Shown piece after piece: positions 9,601 to 22,417 of a DNA stretch of 64,000 nt. Origin of the DNA: Halicephalobus mephisto (taxonomy: Eukaryota > Nematoda > Chromadorea > Rhabditida > Panagrolaimidae); the NCBI GenBank assembly GCA_009193035.1, contig SWDT01000060.1:1-64000 (forward strand), read 5' to 3'. How positions within the stretch are numbered: position 1 is the stretch's first letter; each line of letters opens with the position of its first letter. A program made the position numbers and the translations under genes. Below the pieces are notes generated by a model. It did not search any database. It had not been told where the DNA came from and worked only from the letters and a program-made list of their open reading frames with translations.

Positions 9601-11684
9601 ATCTCATATCCAAGTTCTATTGTATTTTTTGGATCGTGTACTTATTTATTTAAACGTAATTCTGCAGTGTTGGCTTTGAAGGGAAGTACTCTGAGAACCA
9701 ATGTGGAGTTTACGACTCTGCATTGATGTGAAGTTAACACAGATTTTCTGAAATCACATCTAACTGAATGGAATCACCAACTAAGAGCTCTTGATTACGG
9801 TTTTCAAATTATGTGATTCTGAGCGTAATGGATAGCAAGATTGCAATCCAACAGAAGATTGATTGTAACTGAATGTAATTGACGTACTACACTTTTTTAA
9901 CTAGAAATAAACATAGCTTAAATACGTCGATTACACTAAGTTACAATCAATTTTCTGTTGGATTGCAATTTTGCCATCGATGACGTTCAAAATCACATAA
10001 TATGGAAACCGTAATCAAGAGTTCTTAGTTGGTGATTCTATTCAGTTAGATGTGATTTCAGAAAACCCGTGGTGAGACCCTCGGTTGTCTTTTGTGAATC
10101 TAAGGTATGCAATCGTTGTCTGTACTTTATTATTGAGTAAAGATTAGTGATATTCTTCCTTTTTCTATTTTAACAAAATTAATAAAATTATAAGAAAAAA
10201 TAAATTATTTTAAAGTATTTTACTCAATATTTTCTAAATAAACGAATCCGTTGTTATTTTTCGAAGATTTAATATATGAAATATTGTATTTTTATTTTAT
10301 TTTCTTCAAAATAGAAAAACACATAGAAATAATTATTAAAATTAATAAAATTATGGTAAAAAATAAATTATTTTAAAATATTTTACTCGGTATTTTCTAA
10401 ATAAACGAATTTTCTTTCGTTTTTTCGAATTTAATATATGAAATATTGTATTTTTATTTTATTTTCTTCAAAATAGAAAAATACACAGAAATAATTATTA
10501 AAATTAATAAAATTATAATAAAAATAAATTATTTTAAAATATTTTACTCGATATTTTCCAAGTAAACAAATTTTCTTTCGTTTTTTTTTAACTTTTTTTA
10601 TATAAAATTTCAAACACCAAATTCAATCTTAAAAAATTTATTTCACGAAATTAAAAATGAATTTTGAATAATTTTTAACAAGTTGCAAAATTAATTATAA
10701 ATTATTTTTAAAAATCACTTCGAGTAAAGCTACTTTTTTAAACTTAATTACAGTAACTTTCAGATTCATTATTTTGGAAGAAAAATTAATTGGAAAAGAA
10801 AAGAAGTCAAAAAAGAAGAAATGGAAGTTGAAGTCAAAGAACTTTTGGAAATCATTTCTCAAATAAGGGCCAAGTATCCGAATAAAGATCAAATCACCCA
10901 TGTGGATATCCTAGAGGTCAGTATTTCCTTTTTATCAAAGTTATCAATCAGAGTTCGAAGTCAAATTTGATCGTCAAAGTTCGAAATCGAAAGTGATAAT
11001 TAAAATTCGATTTCGAAGTTGATGATTAAAGTTTGATTATGAAGTTAACTATTAAAGTTCGATTTCGAATTTGATCGTCAAAGTTGATAGTCAGAGTTCG
11101 AAGTCGAAGTTAATTGTTAAAGTTTGAAATCAAAAGTGATAATTAAAGTTCTGTATCGAAGTTAACTATTAAAGTTCAAAATCAAAATTGATAAAGTTTG
11201 ATCTTGAAGTTAATTGTCAGAGTTCGGCATCAAAATTAGTAGTTAAAGTTCAAGGTCAAAGTTCAAAATCAAAGTTCAAGGTCGAAATTCGGACTTTTCG
11301 TTCTAAGACACAAATTGGAAGTTGTACTTTTATTCGAAAAATCCCGATAAATGCTAATCATCAATTTAGGTAATTTCGAAACAAAAAAATTTTTAGAAAA
11401 ATTTAAATTTTAAATTCGGACTTTGGTAGAATAGAATAGAATTCAGATTTACCGTATGTTTTATGATTTTTGTTTTACAGTACATGCATGAATTGAAAGA
11501 AGCCAAGGATCAGGAGTACTACATGAAGCAGCACAGACGGGACACGATCGCCTTCATGCCGCAGTCGATCGAAGCGCTCAAATTCGCAGACGACATGGAC
11601 CTCGATGATGCTTCTCATAGATCCGTCCAATTGCTTATTCCTTATTTGGATTCTGAATCCAGTTCCCTGCTTGAGTTACTGTAG
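6661..11684 (+). CDS. Two-pore-domain potassium channel (TWK/K2P family)
   Basis: This is a plasma-membrane K2P-type channel subunit (families set resting potential). Six exons join in frame: 6661-6968, 7470-7764, 7799-7917, 8375-8801, 10764-10916, 11481-11684; they give 501 residues. The intron 7765-7798 is only 34 nt, and it restores a frame that otherwise looks broken by a stop at 7857. Order: short N-terminus, TM1 (about residues 35-58), extracellular loop, pore 1, TM2, long cytosolic linker rich in Ser/Pro/Lys, TM3, pore 2, TM4 with SADLAAGELKW, and a cytosolic tail with KIHYFGRKINWKRK-like continuation. Oddity: pore 1 reads LTTTGYPYAN (GYP instead of GYG) and pore 2 reads NLTMGEVPND (GEV instead of GFG). 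Ion selectivity may therefore be altered or lost. The TWK family has many members and I cannot name the orthologue. Intron 8802-10763 is full of transposon remnants. Confidence 0.88.
8990..9185. repeat. Tandem repeat of ~47 bp in TWK intron
   Basis: About four copies contain TTCTAAGGAAATC, then CGTTCGGGACCAA, then a variable AATCCTTCTC. Copies differ by a few substitutions. The repeat lies in the TWK intron 8802-10763. Confidence 0.65.
9451..9622. mobile_element. pogo/Tigger-like MITE, copy 1
   Basis: A 172-bp element has terminal inverted repeats of about 28 bp. The left end begins CAGTAGAACTTAGGTATAAG and the right end, read on the other strand, begins CAATAGAACTTGGATATGAG. TA dinucleotides flank both ends as a target-site duplication. 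The CAGTNGAAC start is typical of pogo/Tigger-type Tc1-mariner transposons (family knowledge). There is no transposase ORF, so it is non-autonomous. A second copy is at 29394-29494. Confidence 0.75.
9738..10071. mobile_element. Fold-back MITE with 132-bp inverted repeats
   Basis: The arm 9738-9869 is the reverse complement of 9940-10071 with about 90 percent identity by eye; a 70-bp loop separates them. Shared blocks include TTTTCTGAAATCACATC, AATCACCAACTAAGA and TTGCAATCCAACAGAA. The element is non-coding and sits in a TWK intron 115 bp after the pogo-like element. The arms would form a long hairpin in any pre-mRNA. Confidence 0.85.
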
Positions 11685-11809
11685 CCACAGATTCGGATAC
11701 CTTCTACAAAGAAAAATTTTAGTTTAAATATTTTTAAAAATAATTCATATATCAATTTCGAAATTATCAAAACATTTAGAATTTATATTTTATTTCCCCA
11801 ACTTCAAAG

Positions 11810-12440
11810 TCTATGAAATAATTGACATCAAAATCAAAATCAAATTTACAAATTGTTCGTAATAATGAAATAATTCATTCAACATCAAAATCAAAACTAA
11901 AATTCACAAATTGCTCACAAAAATTAGGCAAATAATTAAAAATCAAATTTACAAGTTGTTCATAACAATGAAATAACTCATTCAACATCAAAATCAAAAC
12001 TAAAATTCACAAATTCCCTATAAAAATTAGGCAAATAACTCAACATAAAAATCAAAATCAAATTTACAAGTTGTTCGTAACAATGAAACAACTCATTCAA
12101 TATTATAATCAAAATCAAATCCGCAGATTGCTCGCAAAAATCAGCCAAATAACTCAACACAAAAATCAAAATCAAATTTATAAATTGTTCGTAACAATGA
12201 AACAACTCATTCAACATCAAAATCAAAACTAAAATTCATAAATTGCTCGCAAAAATTAGGCAAATAATTCAACATCAAATTTACAAATTGTTTATAAAAA
12301 TGAAACAACTCATTCAACATTATAATCAAAACTAAAACCCGCAGATTGCTTGCAATATTTAAACAAATCTGTCATCATTAAAATCAAAACTAAAATTCAC
12401 AAATTCCCCATAAAAATTAAACAATTCAACATTTTTATTT
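11810..12440. repeat. Intergenic tandem repeat of ~110 bp
   Basis: Five to six degenerate copies lie between the TWK stop and the CHD1 3' end. Landmarks are CAATGAAACAACTCATTC, AACATCAAAATCAAAACTA, ACAAATTGCTCGCAAAAAT and AGGCAAATAA. No gene was found in 11685-12872. Apparent ORFs there are read-through of the repeat. Confidence 0.7.
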
Positions 12441-12872
12441 ATATTCATAAAACTTACAAAATTAAATCAAAAATTCGCAAATTACTTACAAATAATTTTG
12501 TCTAATTTTTATCAAACAAAATTTAATTTAAATTTTTACAAATTCAATTTTCCAAAAACAATTCAAATTCCAAATAACCCAAATCCCATCCCACAACTTA
12601 TCAATTCTCTCATATGTGATTTTATCCACGAATAAACATAACCTGTAAATGATACAACCATAATACAACAAACTATCAGGAAATTTAAAAACAACCCAAA
12701 GCATCGGATGCAAAAAAATATCAGATATCACATTCCTTTCAAAAAAGACAAAATTCCAGAGGTTTTTTTTTCAATAATTGACTACTTATCTATCCTTTCG
12801 TCAACCCTCTAAAAAATAACCAGTATAGTTAAACTTAATCTATAAAAACCAGATCAATTAAAATTCCATCTG

Positions 12873-15800
12873 CTACCTTTTAAATTTGTTATCTCCATGA
12901 AACCCAGGAGGAACAGGTGGAGGGGGTAATCTCTGATGTTCATCATATGGCCTTTTGAATTCCTGTCTTTCATTTCTATCTCTATGATCCCATCTTGAAT
13001 GTCTCGAAGAACCATAATTATTCATCGACGATTCATGTCTCGGTTTTTCAGTAAAATCCCTATTATGATTCAACGGCGATATGTACGGAAACGGATTACT
13101 ACTTGACGAATTCGATTTCCTTTGCAAATTCGAAAATCCCAAATTACTCGAACCAGATCTTCTCCAATCCTTCGAAAATCCTGGTTTCTCACGTTCTTTA
13201 TCTCTTTCATCCCTTCTATGTTGACTACTTGAAAAACTCGAGCTCGAAGAAGACTGTCTATGATGATCCAAATGCTGATTCTTCCTTTCTTCTTTATGTT
13301 CTCTCGGTGGAGATTTCCTTTGATGTTTCTGAACTTTCTTCAAAGCCGCTTTTTGATATTTATCATGTAAATCTTTTGCTTCTTGATCAGGAGTAATAAA
13401 CTTGGACAAAAAAATCCACAAATAACTATGCCATTTTTCTTGTTCTGTTGGTGATTTATTCCTTAAAAAATTTATTATTAATTTCTAAAATTACTTAAAA
13501 ACTTACTTTTTCATCATTTTTTCAATATGACTAGTTATATGATCACCAAGTTTACATAAATATCTAATCCAATCTTCTTTATCTATTTCTTTTTCATCTT
13601 TCTTTTTCGTCAATTTCTTAATATACTTATGAACAGGCATAAATATATCCACACATTGCTTAAATGTCCAATTTTTCTGATCATCCAAATCACCACTGTA
13701 ATTTTCTTCATTAACTTTCATTTTTAAAATTCTTGAATAATTATCTTTTGGTTCTTTTTTCATTCCATCTATTCTTTCTTGTTTATCTTTATGATTTTTT
13801 TCTTTTATAAATACATCATTAAAACCATCTTTTTCTTCTTTTTTATGTTTCTTCTTTTCTTTTTTTATTTTTTTCGGACTAGGTTCATCATCATCCCGTT
13901 TTTTTATTTTTTCTCTATTTCTTTTAACTGGTTTAAAACCTTCTGGATTTAATTCTTTCGCTAGACATTTAACCAAATATTCAATTCTTGATTGCAAATG
14001 TTTCGGTTGAGGTTTTTTAACTTTATCCTTGATCCAAATTTTATCTGCTAAACCAAAATCAGGATCCATTTTAATAGCTTCCCATGATCCCATACCATAC
14101 TTGTACACACCACGCAATAATGAAATGTCGTCATCTTCATCCCATTCAACATCCCATCCTACTTGATCTTTCCTAATACCAGGCAACTTGAATTTCGGAT
14201 TAATTTTTTCTTCTTGTTGTTTTATAAACTTATGAAGAGCTTCCAAATCATTATGTTGTTTCAATAACGGTCTCACATATATATCAACTTGTCCAATTTT
14301 AACCACTGGTCCTCTATCTGGTTTCTTCTTCCCATTAGACAATATCTCCTCATTAACTGGTGAATTCGGTCCATCTGCTTTTTCCTGAACTCTTTTCATT
14401 ACTTCTTTACAAAGTTCTTCAATTTCAGCAGTTGAATGATCTTCCAATTCTGCATCTTGAGCAATTGCATCTAATCTATCTAATGGATGACAAAATTTTT
14501 TCAATGATTTTGCAAATTTTTTAATTTCTGCTTCTGTAAAATTAAATAACACTTTCCTTTTATATGGACCTCTTTTCTTTCCTTCACCTTCTTCATCATC
14601 ATCCGTACTATCATCATCCTTATTATTTCTACTACCATCCAAATTTTGAATTTTTGTTCTTTGTCTTGGTCCTAAATTCATTTCTTCTTCCACTTTCCTT
14701 CTTTCTTCTTCTTTTATTTTCTCAATTTGTTCTTGTGGAATAATTTCACTCCATTCCTTATCATTATCCATATTCGTTGTTCCAACATTAACTGCAGCTA
14801 ATTCTTTTTCTTCATCTAATACAAAATTTGCATATTTAAATGCACTTAATAATTCATTCTCATTTGCTTGATTATCACAATCTCTTGTTTCTGCTCCTCT
14901 CAATATGTCATCTATATCAACTTCTGGTTCTTGTTCTTCTCCTTCTTTTTCTTTAAATAAATCTTCTGCTCCAAATTTCAATATAGCAGCAAGATCTGAT
15001 TTATCAAATGGCATTTTAGACGTATCAGATTTCGACAACACTGTTTTACCTGTTGTATCCATTCTCTGAATAACCAAATGATCAAGAACTAATTTTCTTT
15101 TCGCTCTTTCTACAATTTCCTCTTCTACAGAAGCTTTTGTAACAAATCTATAAATATTAACTTGTTTCTTTTGTCCAATTCTATGTGCTCTTGACATTGC
15201 TTGTAAATCATTCTGAGGATTCCAATCACTATCAAATATAATCACCGTATCTGCAGTTGCTAAATTAATTCCCAAACCTCCTGCTCTTGTAGATAATAAA
15301 AAACAAAAATCTGTAGATCCATCTGCATTAAAATGATCTAATGATTGTTTTCTTAAATCAGCTCTCATAGATCCATCCAATCTTTGAGTATTAAATCTCC
15401 GAAGTTGCATATATTCTTGTAAAATATCCAGCATCATAACCATTTGAGAAAAAATTAATACTCTATGACCTGTTTCTTTCAATCTACATAGAAGTTTATC
15501 CAGAAGAATCAATTTTCCAGAAGATTTCAATAATTGCTAAAAATTTTATAAATTTCTTTTCAAAATCCACAAATAACCAAACCTGTAATCTCGATGCAGA
15601 ATCATCTTCAATATTGTCATACTGTCTTACCAAAGAACAATGATTACAACATTTCTTCAATTCCATAACCAAGTTAACAAAACCATTGATGGATCCTTTG
15701 ATTCCTTTACTCAATTCCTTATAATTCTTCGTCAAAATCCATTTATAATATTGTTTCTGTTGAGCAGTCATATCCACTCTTAAAATCTGCTCCACCTTAG

Positions 15801-18023
15801 CAGGGAGAGATTTCTCAACATCCTTCTTAACTCTTCTCAAAAGAAAAGGTTCCAATTTCTTGTGAAGAGACGAGATACCCTTATGATCTCTATCTTCATG
15901 TTCTCTTTCAAATTCAGGCCAACTATCAAATCTAAAAAACCATAAATAAATTTAAAAAACCATAATTTTCTTTTTCTAATTCAAATTCTTCCAAAAACAA
16001 GTCATAAAAAAAACCAAAAAATATAAAACTTCTTATTAAATTTCCGAAAAAATTAATTTTAACTAATCATTAACAAAATAAAAACCAACTTTTCAGGCAT
16101 GATGAAATGAAGCAAAGCCCAAAGTTCCTTCAATGAATTCTGCAATGGAGTTCCCGTGATCAACAACCGATGACCTGTCGTAAACGTCCTTAAGCATTGA
16201 TACAACAACGATTCATTATTCTTCAATCTATGAGCTTCATCAATAACCAATGCTGCCCAATCAAAACCAGACAGAAAAGACTTATCTTTCAACAATAATT
16301 CATAAGTAGTCAAAAGTGCATTAATTTTAATTTTCTTCGAATTAGGAAAAACAAGTTCATACTGTCGAATCTGTTCTCTTGAATTAGCATCACCCATGTA
16401 CACAACCGAATTCAAATCAGGAGCCCATAGTTCAAATTCCCTTTGCCATGCTGTCATCGTAGAAAGTGGTACAACAATCAAAAACGGTCCATTGATATCA
16501 TGTAGATGAAATAATGACGACAAAAAACTAATTGTTTGAATAGTTTTTCCTAGACCCATTTCATCTGCCAATATACAACTATTTTCTCTACACCATGCAT
16601 TAAGAAGCCAATTAAGGCCTTCAAGTTGATAATCTCTCAATTCAAGATCTGGATTTTCTCTAGGTCTAAGAAAATCTGGCATTTTCTCAAGTTTTTGAAA
16701 TTTCGGTCTTTTTTTCGAAAACATTGTCTAAAATCACACAATTACAAAACTCAAAAAAACCCAAAACTTACCGGATTAACTTTATTCGGAAGAGTTTTTG
16801 AATTAATTCTTTCAAAATACTTTTCAATTTTATCCCCATATTTCTGCTTAATCAATCCCTCATCTTCCCAAGTACATTCACTATACGGTAGACATGACCA
16901 TTTGATATAATATTCCATCATTTTCTCACCAAATTGATTTTTTTCTCTCGAAACTTGATGAGCTATAACCCTTTCGACTGTCCTGTATTCTTCCATCAAT
17001 TCATCCCCCATTTCCTCCTCACAAGCCAGATATTCCATGTACTCCTTGTCTGCGTATCTCCTCTCAAAGGCGATTTCTAGTTGTTTCTTGATATACCGAT
17101 CAAGTTTCTTTATTCCTTTGGCGTTCATCGTTTTGAGACTTTTTTCAGATTCCCATGTGTTATGGAGATGAGACCAGTTAACCCATTTAATTAAGAACTG
17201 TCTTTCAAGTTCTTCTGGCTTTTTCTCAGAAGCTCCAGCATTAGGATCTCCTTTTTCCTCCACGTTGTATATAGTAGTAATCGACCCAGTAGCTCCTGGA
17301 AGACCTTGTCGTTCCTTCAGAATCTTCTCAATCGTTTCAGAATTGCTGTCATCCACAGCCATGGAGACATCTTCTGTCAAAGCTGTGTCTTCTTCATCCA
17401 GAGCTTCGTCAGATAAGGATTCTTCTTCCGATTCAGAACTCACGTCTTTGTAGACGACTTTTTTCTTTTTATCTGAATCCTTTGACCTCGTATTTCTCAA
17501 AGAAGGTTTCTTCACTGGTTTTCTGGTTACTCGTCGTCCTGAGCTTCTGTAGGAATCGTCGGATTCATAGGAATCATCAGAATTAATCCTCCTGGAAACC
17601 TCCTGAATTTATATTTTTAAAAGTTGGAATTACCGTTTTCTGGATCTGGGCGGAGTTTCGTCTTCTTCCGGAGAACTTTCTCGAGTTTTTACTTTCCTGG
17701 AGGACCTTCTTAGAAAATTCTCTTCTTCTAGTAGTTGTCTGGTTTCTTCATCGAGATTTATGTTTTTTCTCGGAGCTGGTTTCCTTCTTTTTGGTTTTTC
17801 GTCTTCACTGCCTTCTTCAGATTCATCTGAATCTTCAGAATCCTCACTCGTCGAAGCAGCATCTCCCAAGGCTGCAAATATGGGATATTATGGATTTATA
17901 ACTTTTCAAGGAAAATTTACCTTCTTTAGGTGATTCTTCGTCTGAACTGTCTGATTCCTCCGATGCAACAGAGCTTTCTTCCGAAGAAGACGACGATGAT
18001 TGTTCTTCGTCTTCGGAAGGCAT
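12873..18023 (-). CDS. chd-1: CHD1-type chromatin-remodelling ATPase
   Basis: This is a nuclear SNF2-family helicase-like ATPase that spaces and assembles nucleosomes at transcribed genes; tandem chromodomains bind methylated H3K4 in the family. Seven exons (from the 5' end) are 18023-17921, 17871-17634, 17591-16772, 16727-16090, 15931-15583, 15536-13507 and 13461-12873; they give 1588 residues in frame. In order: acidic Ser/Glu-rich N-terminus, chromodomain 1 (about 235-290), chromodomain 2 (about 330-385), ATPase lobe 1 with DEMGLGKT and DEAH (about 400-600), lobe 2 with RAHRIGQ (about 715-870), a SANT/SLIDE-like region (about 1165-1230), the C-terminal CHD1 DUF4208 helical domain (about 1315-1395), and a Ser/Arg/His-rich tail. 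All motifs are intact. The ATG follows a TTTTTAG splice acceptor, so a spliced leader may be added there. The gene lies 1.45 kb downstream of pdi-3 on the same strand. Confidence 0.95.
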
Positions 18024-19472
18024 GTTAGAGCTAAAAATTAAAAAATGGTAAAAACAGAGACAATAGGAATACCGCGATACGGTAGGGGTAACTCAAGTCA
18101 GATTTCATATATCGAAAAATTGATGAACAAGGATTTTCGTCAAAATCACTTTCCAAACATTTCTAAGCAGAAAGGATGGTAAATAAAGTGAAAAAGTATT
18201 AATATATATATGAAAGCAATCTGTAAAGTTAACTATTCAAAAAGTAAGATAAAAGTAATTTTAAAATCATCGAAAATTCGGAAAAATCCTAAATATATAT
18301 TTACCATGATTACTGAATATAATTTTATATCCCAAAATACGTGGCATAAGTAATCGTCGTAAATATAGCTCGGGATTTTATAAAATTCCATATACCATCC
18401 GAGACGACGGTCGCGCAGGTCTTCCAAGTCCTGTGCCACGGAATTTGCATCCAGAATCCTGAATTTCGAGAATTCTTACGCGCGTTGTTAATATCTACAG
18501 TATTCCAATCATAATAAAGCTAAAAAACGACTAAAAAACACGAAAAATCCACCTAACGAAGAAGCGCAGACCCAGGACATGGACAACGTCGCAGGCCCAA
18601 AATCACCCATTTCATATATCGATTTTTACCAATTTCACTCGTTTTACGTATTTACAACACAATAAACCCATCAAGAAGATTAGGAAGACATACTAAAGCT
18701 AAATTTGCCCAAACAAGCTTCAAATCCCAAAATCGAAGAAAAACAACATCGTCACCAGAAAACCACAAAAATCACATTACATTTTTAATAATTACATTTT
18801 CCATCCGTTCACTTTCTCAACTAAGTCTTCATAGTCTCCAGAAGGTAATAACAGCAATAAAAATCAAAAATTAAAAACATAAATATAAAAATTTAAAAAC
18901 CTATTTCAAACAATAGCGCATATTCTTTTTTAAAATTTTCATTTTTTCTCTATTTACTATTATTAAATTTCTTATATTATTATTAACAATATATTTTTAA
19001 AACAAAATATCTTTAAAAATCTTCAAAATAATTAAAAATTACATTAAAAATATTCATTTAACTACAACCCTAGACTCCAGCTCAACCACCAAACAATCAA
19101 AACCAAGGGATATTTTCGTTGTGAGAATTATTTTCAAATAAAATTCTTTTTTTTCATTCATTTCAAATTTTTCTATTCCACTCTAAAAACCTAAAAATTT
19201 TAAATCCAAATTACTATTTAAAACTTTATTTTTTTAAATATTAAAATACCATAAATATTCAACAAATCTAACAAATATTCAGCCCAAGGCACAACTGAAT
19301 AGACTTTGTTGCCTATTGATGAACCTTATAATCACAACAAGGATCAGCAATGACCACAAAAGACGAGATACAAAAACTTGGACATAACCCCGCAAAATGG
19401 AAAGGATCAATAGAACAAGCCTAAAAATCACAAAAATAAATTATTCAATATTAAAATCCCAGAAGAGAAAAT
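18024..19472. other. Intergenic region between chd-1 and pdi-3
   Basis: Most of this is AT-rich with no gene. A GC-richer island lies at 18340-18480. On the minus strand it contains a 63-bp stretch (18458-18396) bounded by AATTCAG and GTATAT, a splice-compatible exon open in more than one frame. It might be a 5' non-coding exon of chd-1 or nothing; I do not recognise it. The motif TTCATATATCGA occurs at about 18104 and 18601, as in other upstream regions of this window. Confidence 0.35.
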
Positions 19473-21115
19473 TTAAAGTTCATCAGCCTTCTTCTTCTTC
19501 TGTTTCTTGCCATCACGAGTATATCCTTTAAGACCATCACTGGAATGTTCAGCAATGAATTTGATAAAGTCCTTAACTTCACGACCACTATTGTACGGAA
19601 TCGGATTACCATTCTTAGGAACCCAAAAAATAGTTGGAAATCCACGAACATCAAATCCAGGAGGAACATCATTAGCAGTAGCATCAAATTTAGCAATAAC
19701 AACATCTTCATCCTTAAGTTTAGTAGCAAGTTCTTCATATTTAGGAGCCAAAGCCTTGCAATGTCCACACCAAGGAGCATAGAATTCAACAAGAGCATCC
19801 TTCCCAGAATCCAAAATGAGTTCCTTAAAGTTTCTAGCCACAGCGACCTTAAGATCACCTTGTTCTTCCGGAACAGGTTCAGACTTCATATATGCTTCCA
19901 ATCTATCATTAATAAGATCCTCAACGAATTCCTTCAAGTTCTCAATGCTGAACTCCTTGTTAAGAGGATACTTATTTCCATCCTTTCCAAAAGCAGCAAC
20001 AAGAGGCTTATCGGACTCCTTACGATCAGAAAGACCAAATTGTTCAATTTCGCTGCTAAATTCTTCCTTGTTTGATACGGCAAAGAAGACCTTGCGTTTA
20101 TAATCTTGAGCAACCTTGAGAACACGGTTACGCCAGTAGTTGGACCCCTTCGGATCCTTAACATAATCAACGTTATAGTAAACAACAACCAAAGGACGAC
20201 GAATAAATTGGAAGGTGTTTCCTTGAGTACGGACACCAGCAAGACCAGTAGTTTCTTGGATAAGGAAGTTCTTGATCTTGTCAGTATCGTAGTTGCCATC
20301 ATACTTGAATTCGCTAGGATCAAACTTGTTTTGGAGCTTCTTGGGAGTGTAAACGACAATATCACTAAAGATTTCGCACTTATCTAAGCAAGATCAAAGA
20401 TCAAAACTCACTCATTGAAGCCAGTTTTCTTAATAACAGCAGCATCAGAAGTGTATCCGAAGCGGAAACGATCACGTTCAGTATCGGCAACCTTCAAGAA
20501 TGAATCCTTGAGTTTGCTGTCACTCTCAAAGAACCCAATAACGCTAACGTCTTCATTGTCGACAAATTTGTCGAATTCAGCTTCAGATGTAAGTTCCTTC
20601 GCGCTAGGTCCAGCTTGACCACGCATGTACTATAACAAAAACATTACAAAATTTAAAAAAATGCCCACTAACCTTAACAATGCCTTCAGCTTCACGAGGT
20701 CCATCGTAATCATTGGTGACTTGTCCATTGCGGAAGATCTTCAAAGTAGGGAATCCAGAGACTCCAAACTTGTCACAAGTAGCCTTCTCAGCTGTGCAGT
20801 CCACCTTAATGAGAGGAACAGGTGGATCGTTGTTCTTCAGTTTCGTTGCAGCCTTTTCATATTCCGGAGCCAACCTCTTACAATGTCCACACCTAAAGTA
20901 ATAAAGATATAAATCAATAAATTCCATCCAAAAAACTAATATCTAAAAAAATCAATAAATTTCAAAACATACCATGGTGCATAGAACTCAGCTAAAGCAA
21001 TTTCATGTTTGCCAATTTCAGAATCAAAGTTTGCATCAGTGTATTCGAGAACATCACTGGCGGAGACTCCAAGGCACAGCAAAGCTGCGCAAACAGCTAA
21101 CGAAAGGCAGTTCAT
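19473..21115 (-). CDS. pdi-3: Protein disulfide isomerase, ERp57/PDIA3 type
   Basis: This is an ER-lumen thiol-disulfide oxidoreductase that forms and rearranges disulfides in secreted proteins; ERp57 relatives act with calnexin/calreticulin. Four exons (21115-20973, 20892-20673, 20629-20412, 20364-19473) give 490 residues, close to the family length. A cleavable signal peptide (about residues 1-19) is followed by thioredoxin fold a with CGHC at about 49-52, non-catalytic b and b' domains, fold a' with CGHC at about 393-396, and a C-terminal Lys-rich tail ending KADEL, a KDEL-type retrieval signal. The third intron (20411-20365) is 47 nt; using its second AG (CTTTAG) keeps the frame. The ATG lies just after a CTTATAG acceptor, so the 5' leader is spliced. 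ORFs on the opposite strand here are shadows. Confidence 0.96.
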
Positions 21116-21204
21116 TTACCGTTCGTCTATAAGGATCAAATATTACGGATCCAAATCGGAACAAAATCCACGACAGTTCAAACAAAAACCAAAACGCGAA
21201 TCAG

Positions 21205-21720
21205 AATTCACATATGAAAAAGATCACTAGAAATCTAAACTTCAATCAGGATCATAGAAAAAGAAAAAATTGCCTATAATTAACACAAAAATGTCGAAAA
21301 ACTAAATTTTCACATGCCCAAGTCGAGGTACAGTAAAGGATAAGTAGAACACAGTAATGGCGGATTGGAATTCATATATGAAAAAGTTACTCCAGGTCCT
21401 AATTCAAGTTAGCCTACATAAAAATTAATTTTTAAACATTTACACGTAAATTTCAACCAATCCCAAGTACTACATGCCTAAATCGCGGTCAGGTATACAG
21501 AAGGTGGAGTAAACCAATCGTGGATTATAATTCATATATGAAAAAGTTATTCCAGGTCCTACTCGAACTAGGCCTATATTAACTCAAACAAAAGCTGCCT
21601 AAAACAAGCACAGAAACATTTAAAAATCACGCATTACAGGCCTAATTGGGACAGAGCACATGGGAAATTGGGCAAAACAATCGCGAATTATGATTCATAA
21701 AAAAGAAAATTGGACTAAAG
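21205..21720. repeat. Degenerate ~160-bp tandem repeat upstream of pdi-3
   Basis: Four decayed copies are marked by TTCATATATGAAAAAG at about 21208, 21371 and 21531 and by TTCATAAAAAAGAAAA at 21693. CCAGGTCCTA and AGGCCTATATTA follow at constant distance, and TGCCTAAATCGCGG-like words come before. The region may be part of the pdi-3 leader intron. No coding signal was seen. Confidence 0.65.
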
Positions 21721-22417
21721 TTTTTCACAGAAAAATGCCACGTCGACACAAGGGAAGAACAAAATTGTGCATTTTTAATCAGTATTTTCGCTTCAAAACA
21801 AACAAGATAGAAATCATCGGAAGCAATAAAAGTAAGAAACACGTTAGAACGAGGAAAAGCTGGACAAACGACTGACTCCAAAAGTGCAAGAAATTGATGA
21901 CATTGATTTTCAGGCATTTTCGCGAAAAAACAAATTTAAAAAAGTTGATTATTTTTCTGATTTTAAATTTATTCAATGCAAATAGCGGTAAAATTCACAA
22001 TTTATATAAAAATTAATAAAATTAAGTAATTTTAAAGACTTGTGCGGATTTTAGGCCAAACAGGAATTTATTTATTTTTATTTTTCATATATCGAAAAAC
22101 TTGAAAACTTTATAAAATTTCAGTTTTTATATAAAAACTAATAAGATAAGATACTGATGCAATTTCGAAAACTTGTGTGGATTTTAGGCCACATGGAAAA
22201 ATTAATTTTTATCGAAAAACTCTAAAATTTACATTTTTAAACAAAAATCGACAAAATTAACCATTTTTGAAGACTTGCGCGGTTGATGGCCTAAAATTAC
22301 TTGTTTTATATTAATTTCCACAACTTCAAAAATCGATGTTTCATATAAAAACGCAGGATTTGATTAAACTTAACCTTGTTTCGTCAGGCAAAGTCCGAAA
22401 AACCCTCTGTCGATCCT

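Noticed and set aside
9670..9740. Similarity of 9676-9740 to the solo LTR at 49302
   Set aside because: Only a short run (GTTGG, GAAGGGAA, CTGAG, ACCAA) is shared; too little to call a copy.
19507..20387. Several plus-strand ORFs opposite pdi-3
   Set aside because: They are antisense shadows of a conserved coding exon with no domain of their own.
20365..20411. Apparent frameshift between two pdi-3 exons
   Set aside because: Using the second AG (CTTTAG) as acceptor gives a 47-nt intron and the expected protein.
12873..21115. chd-1 and pdi-3 as an operon
   Set aside because: The 1.45-kb gap is much larger than usual nematode operon spacing of about 100 bp; same-strand order alone is not enough.
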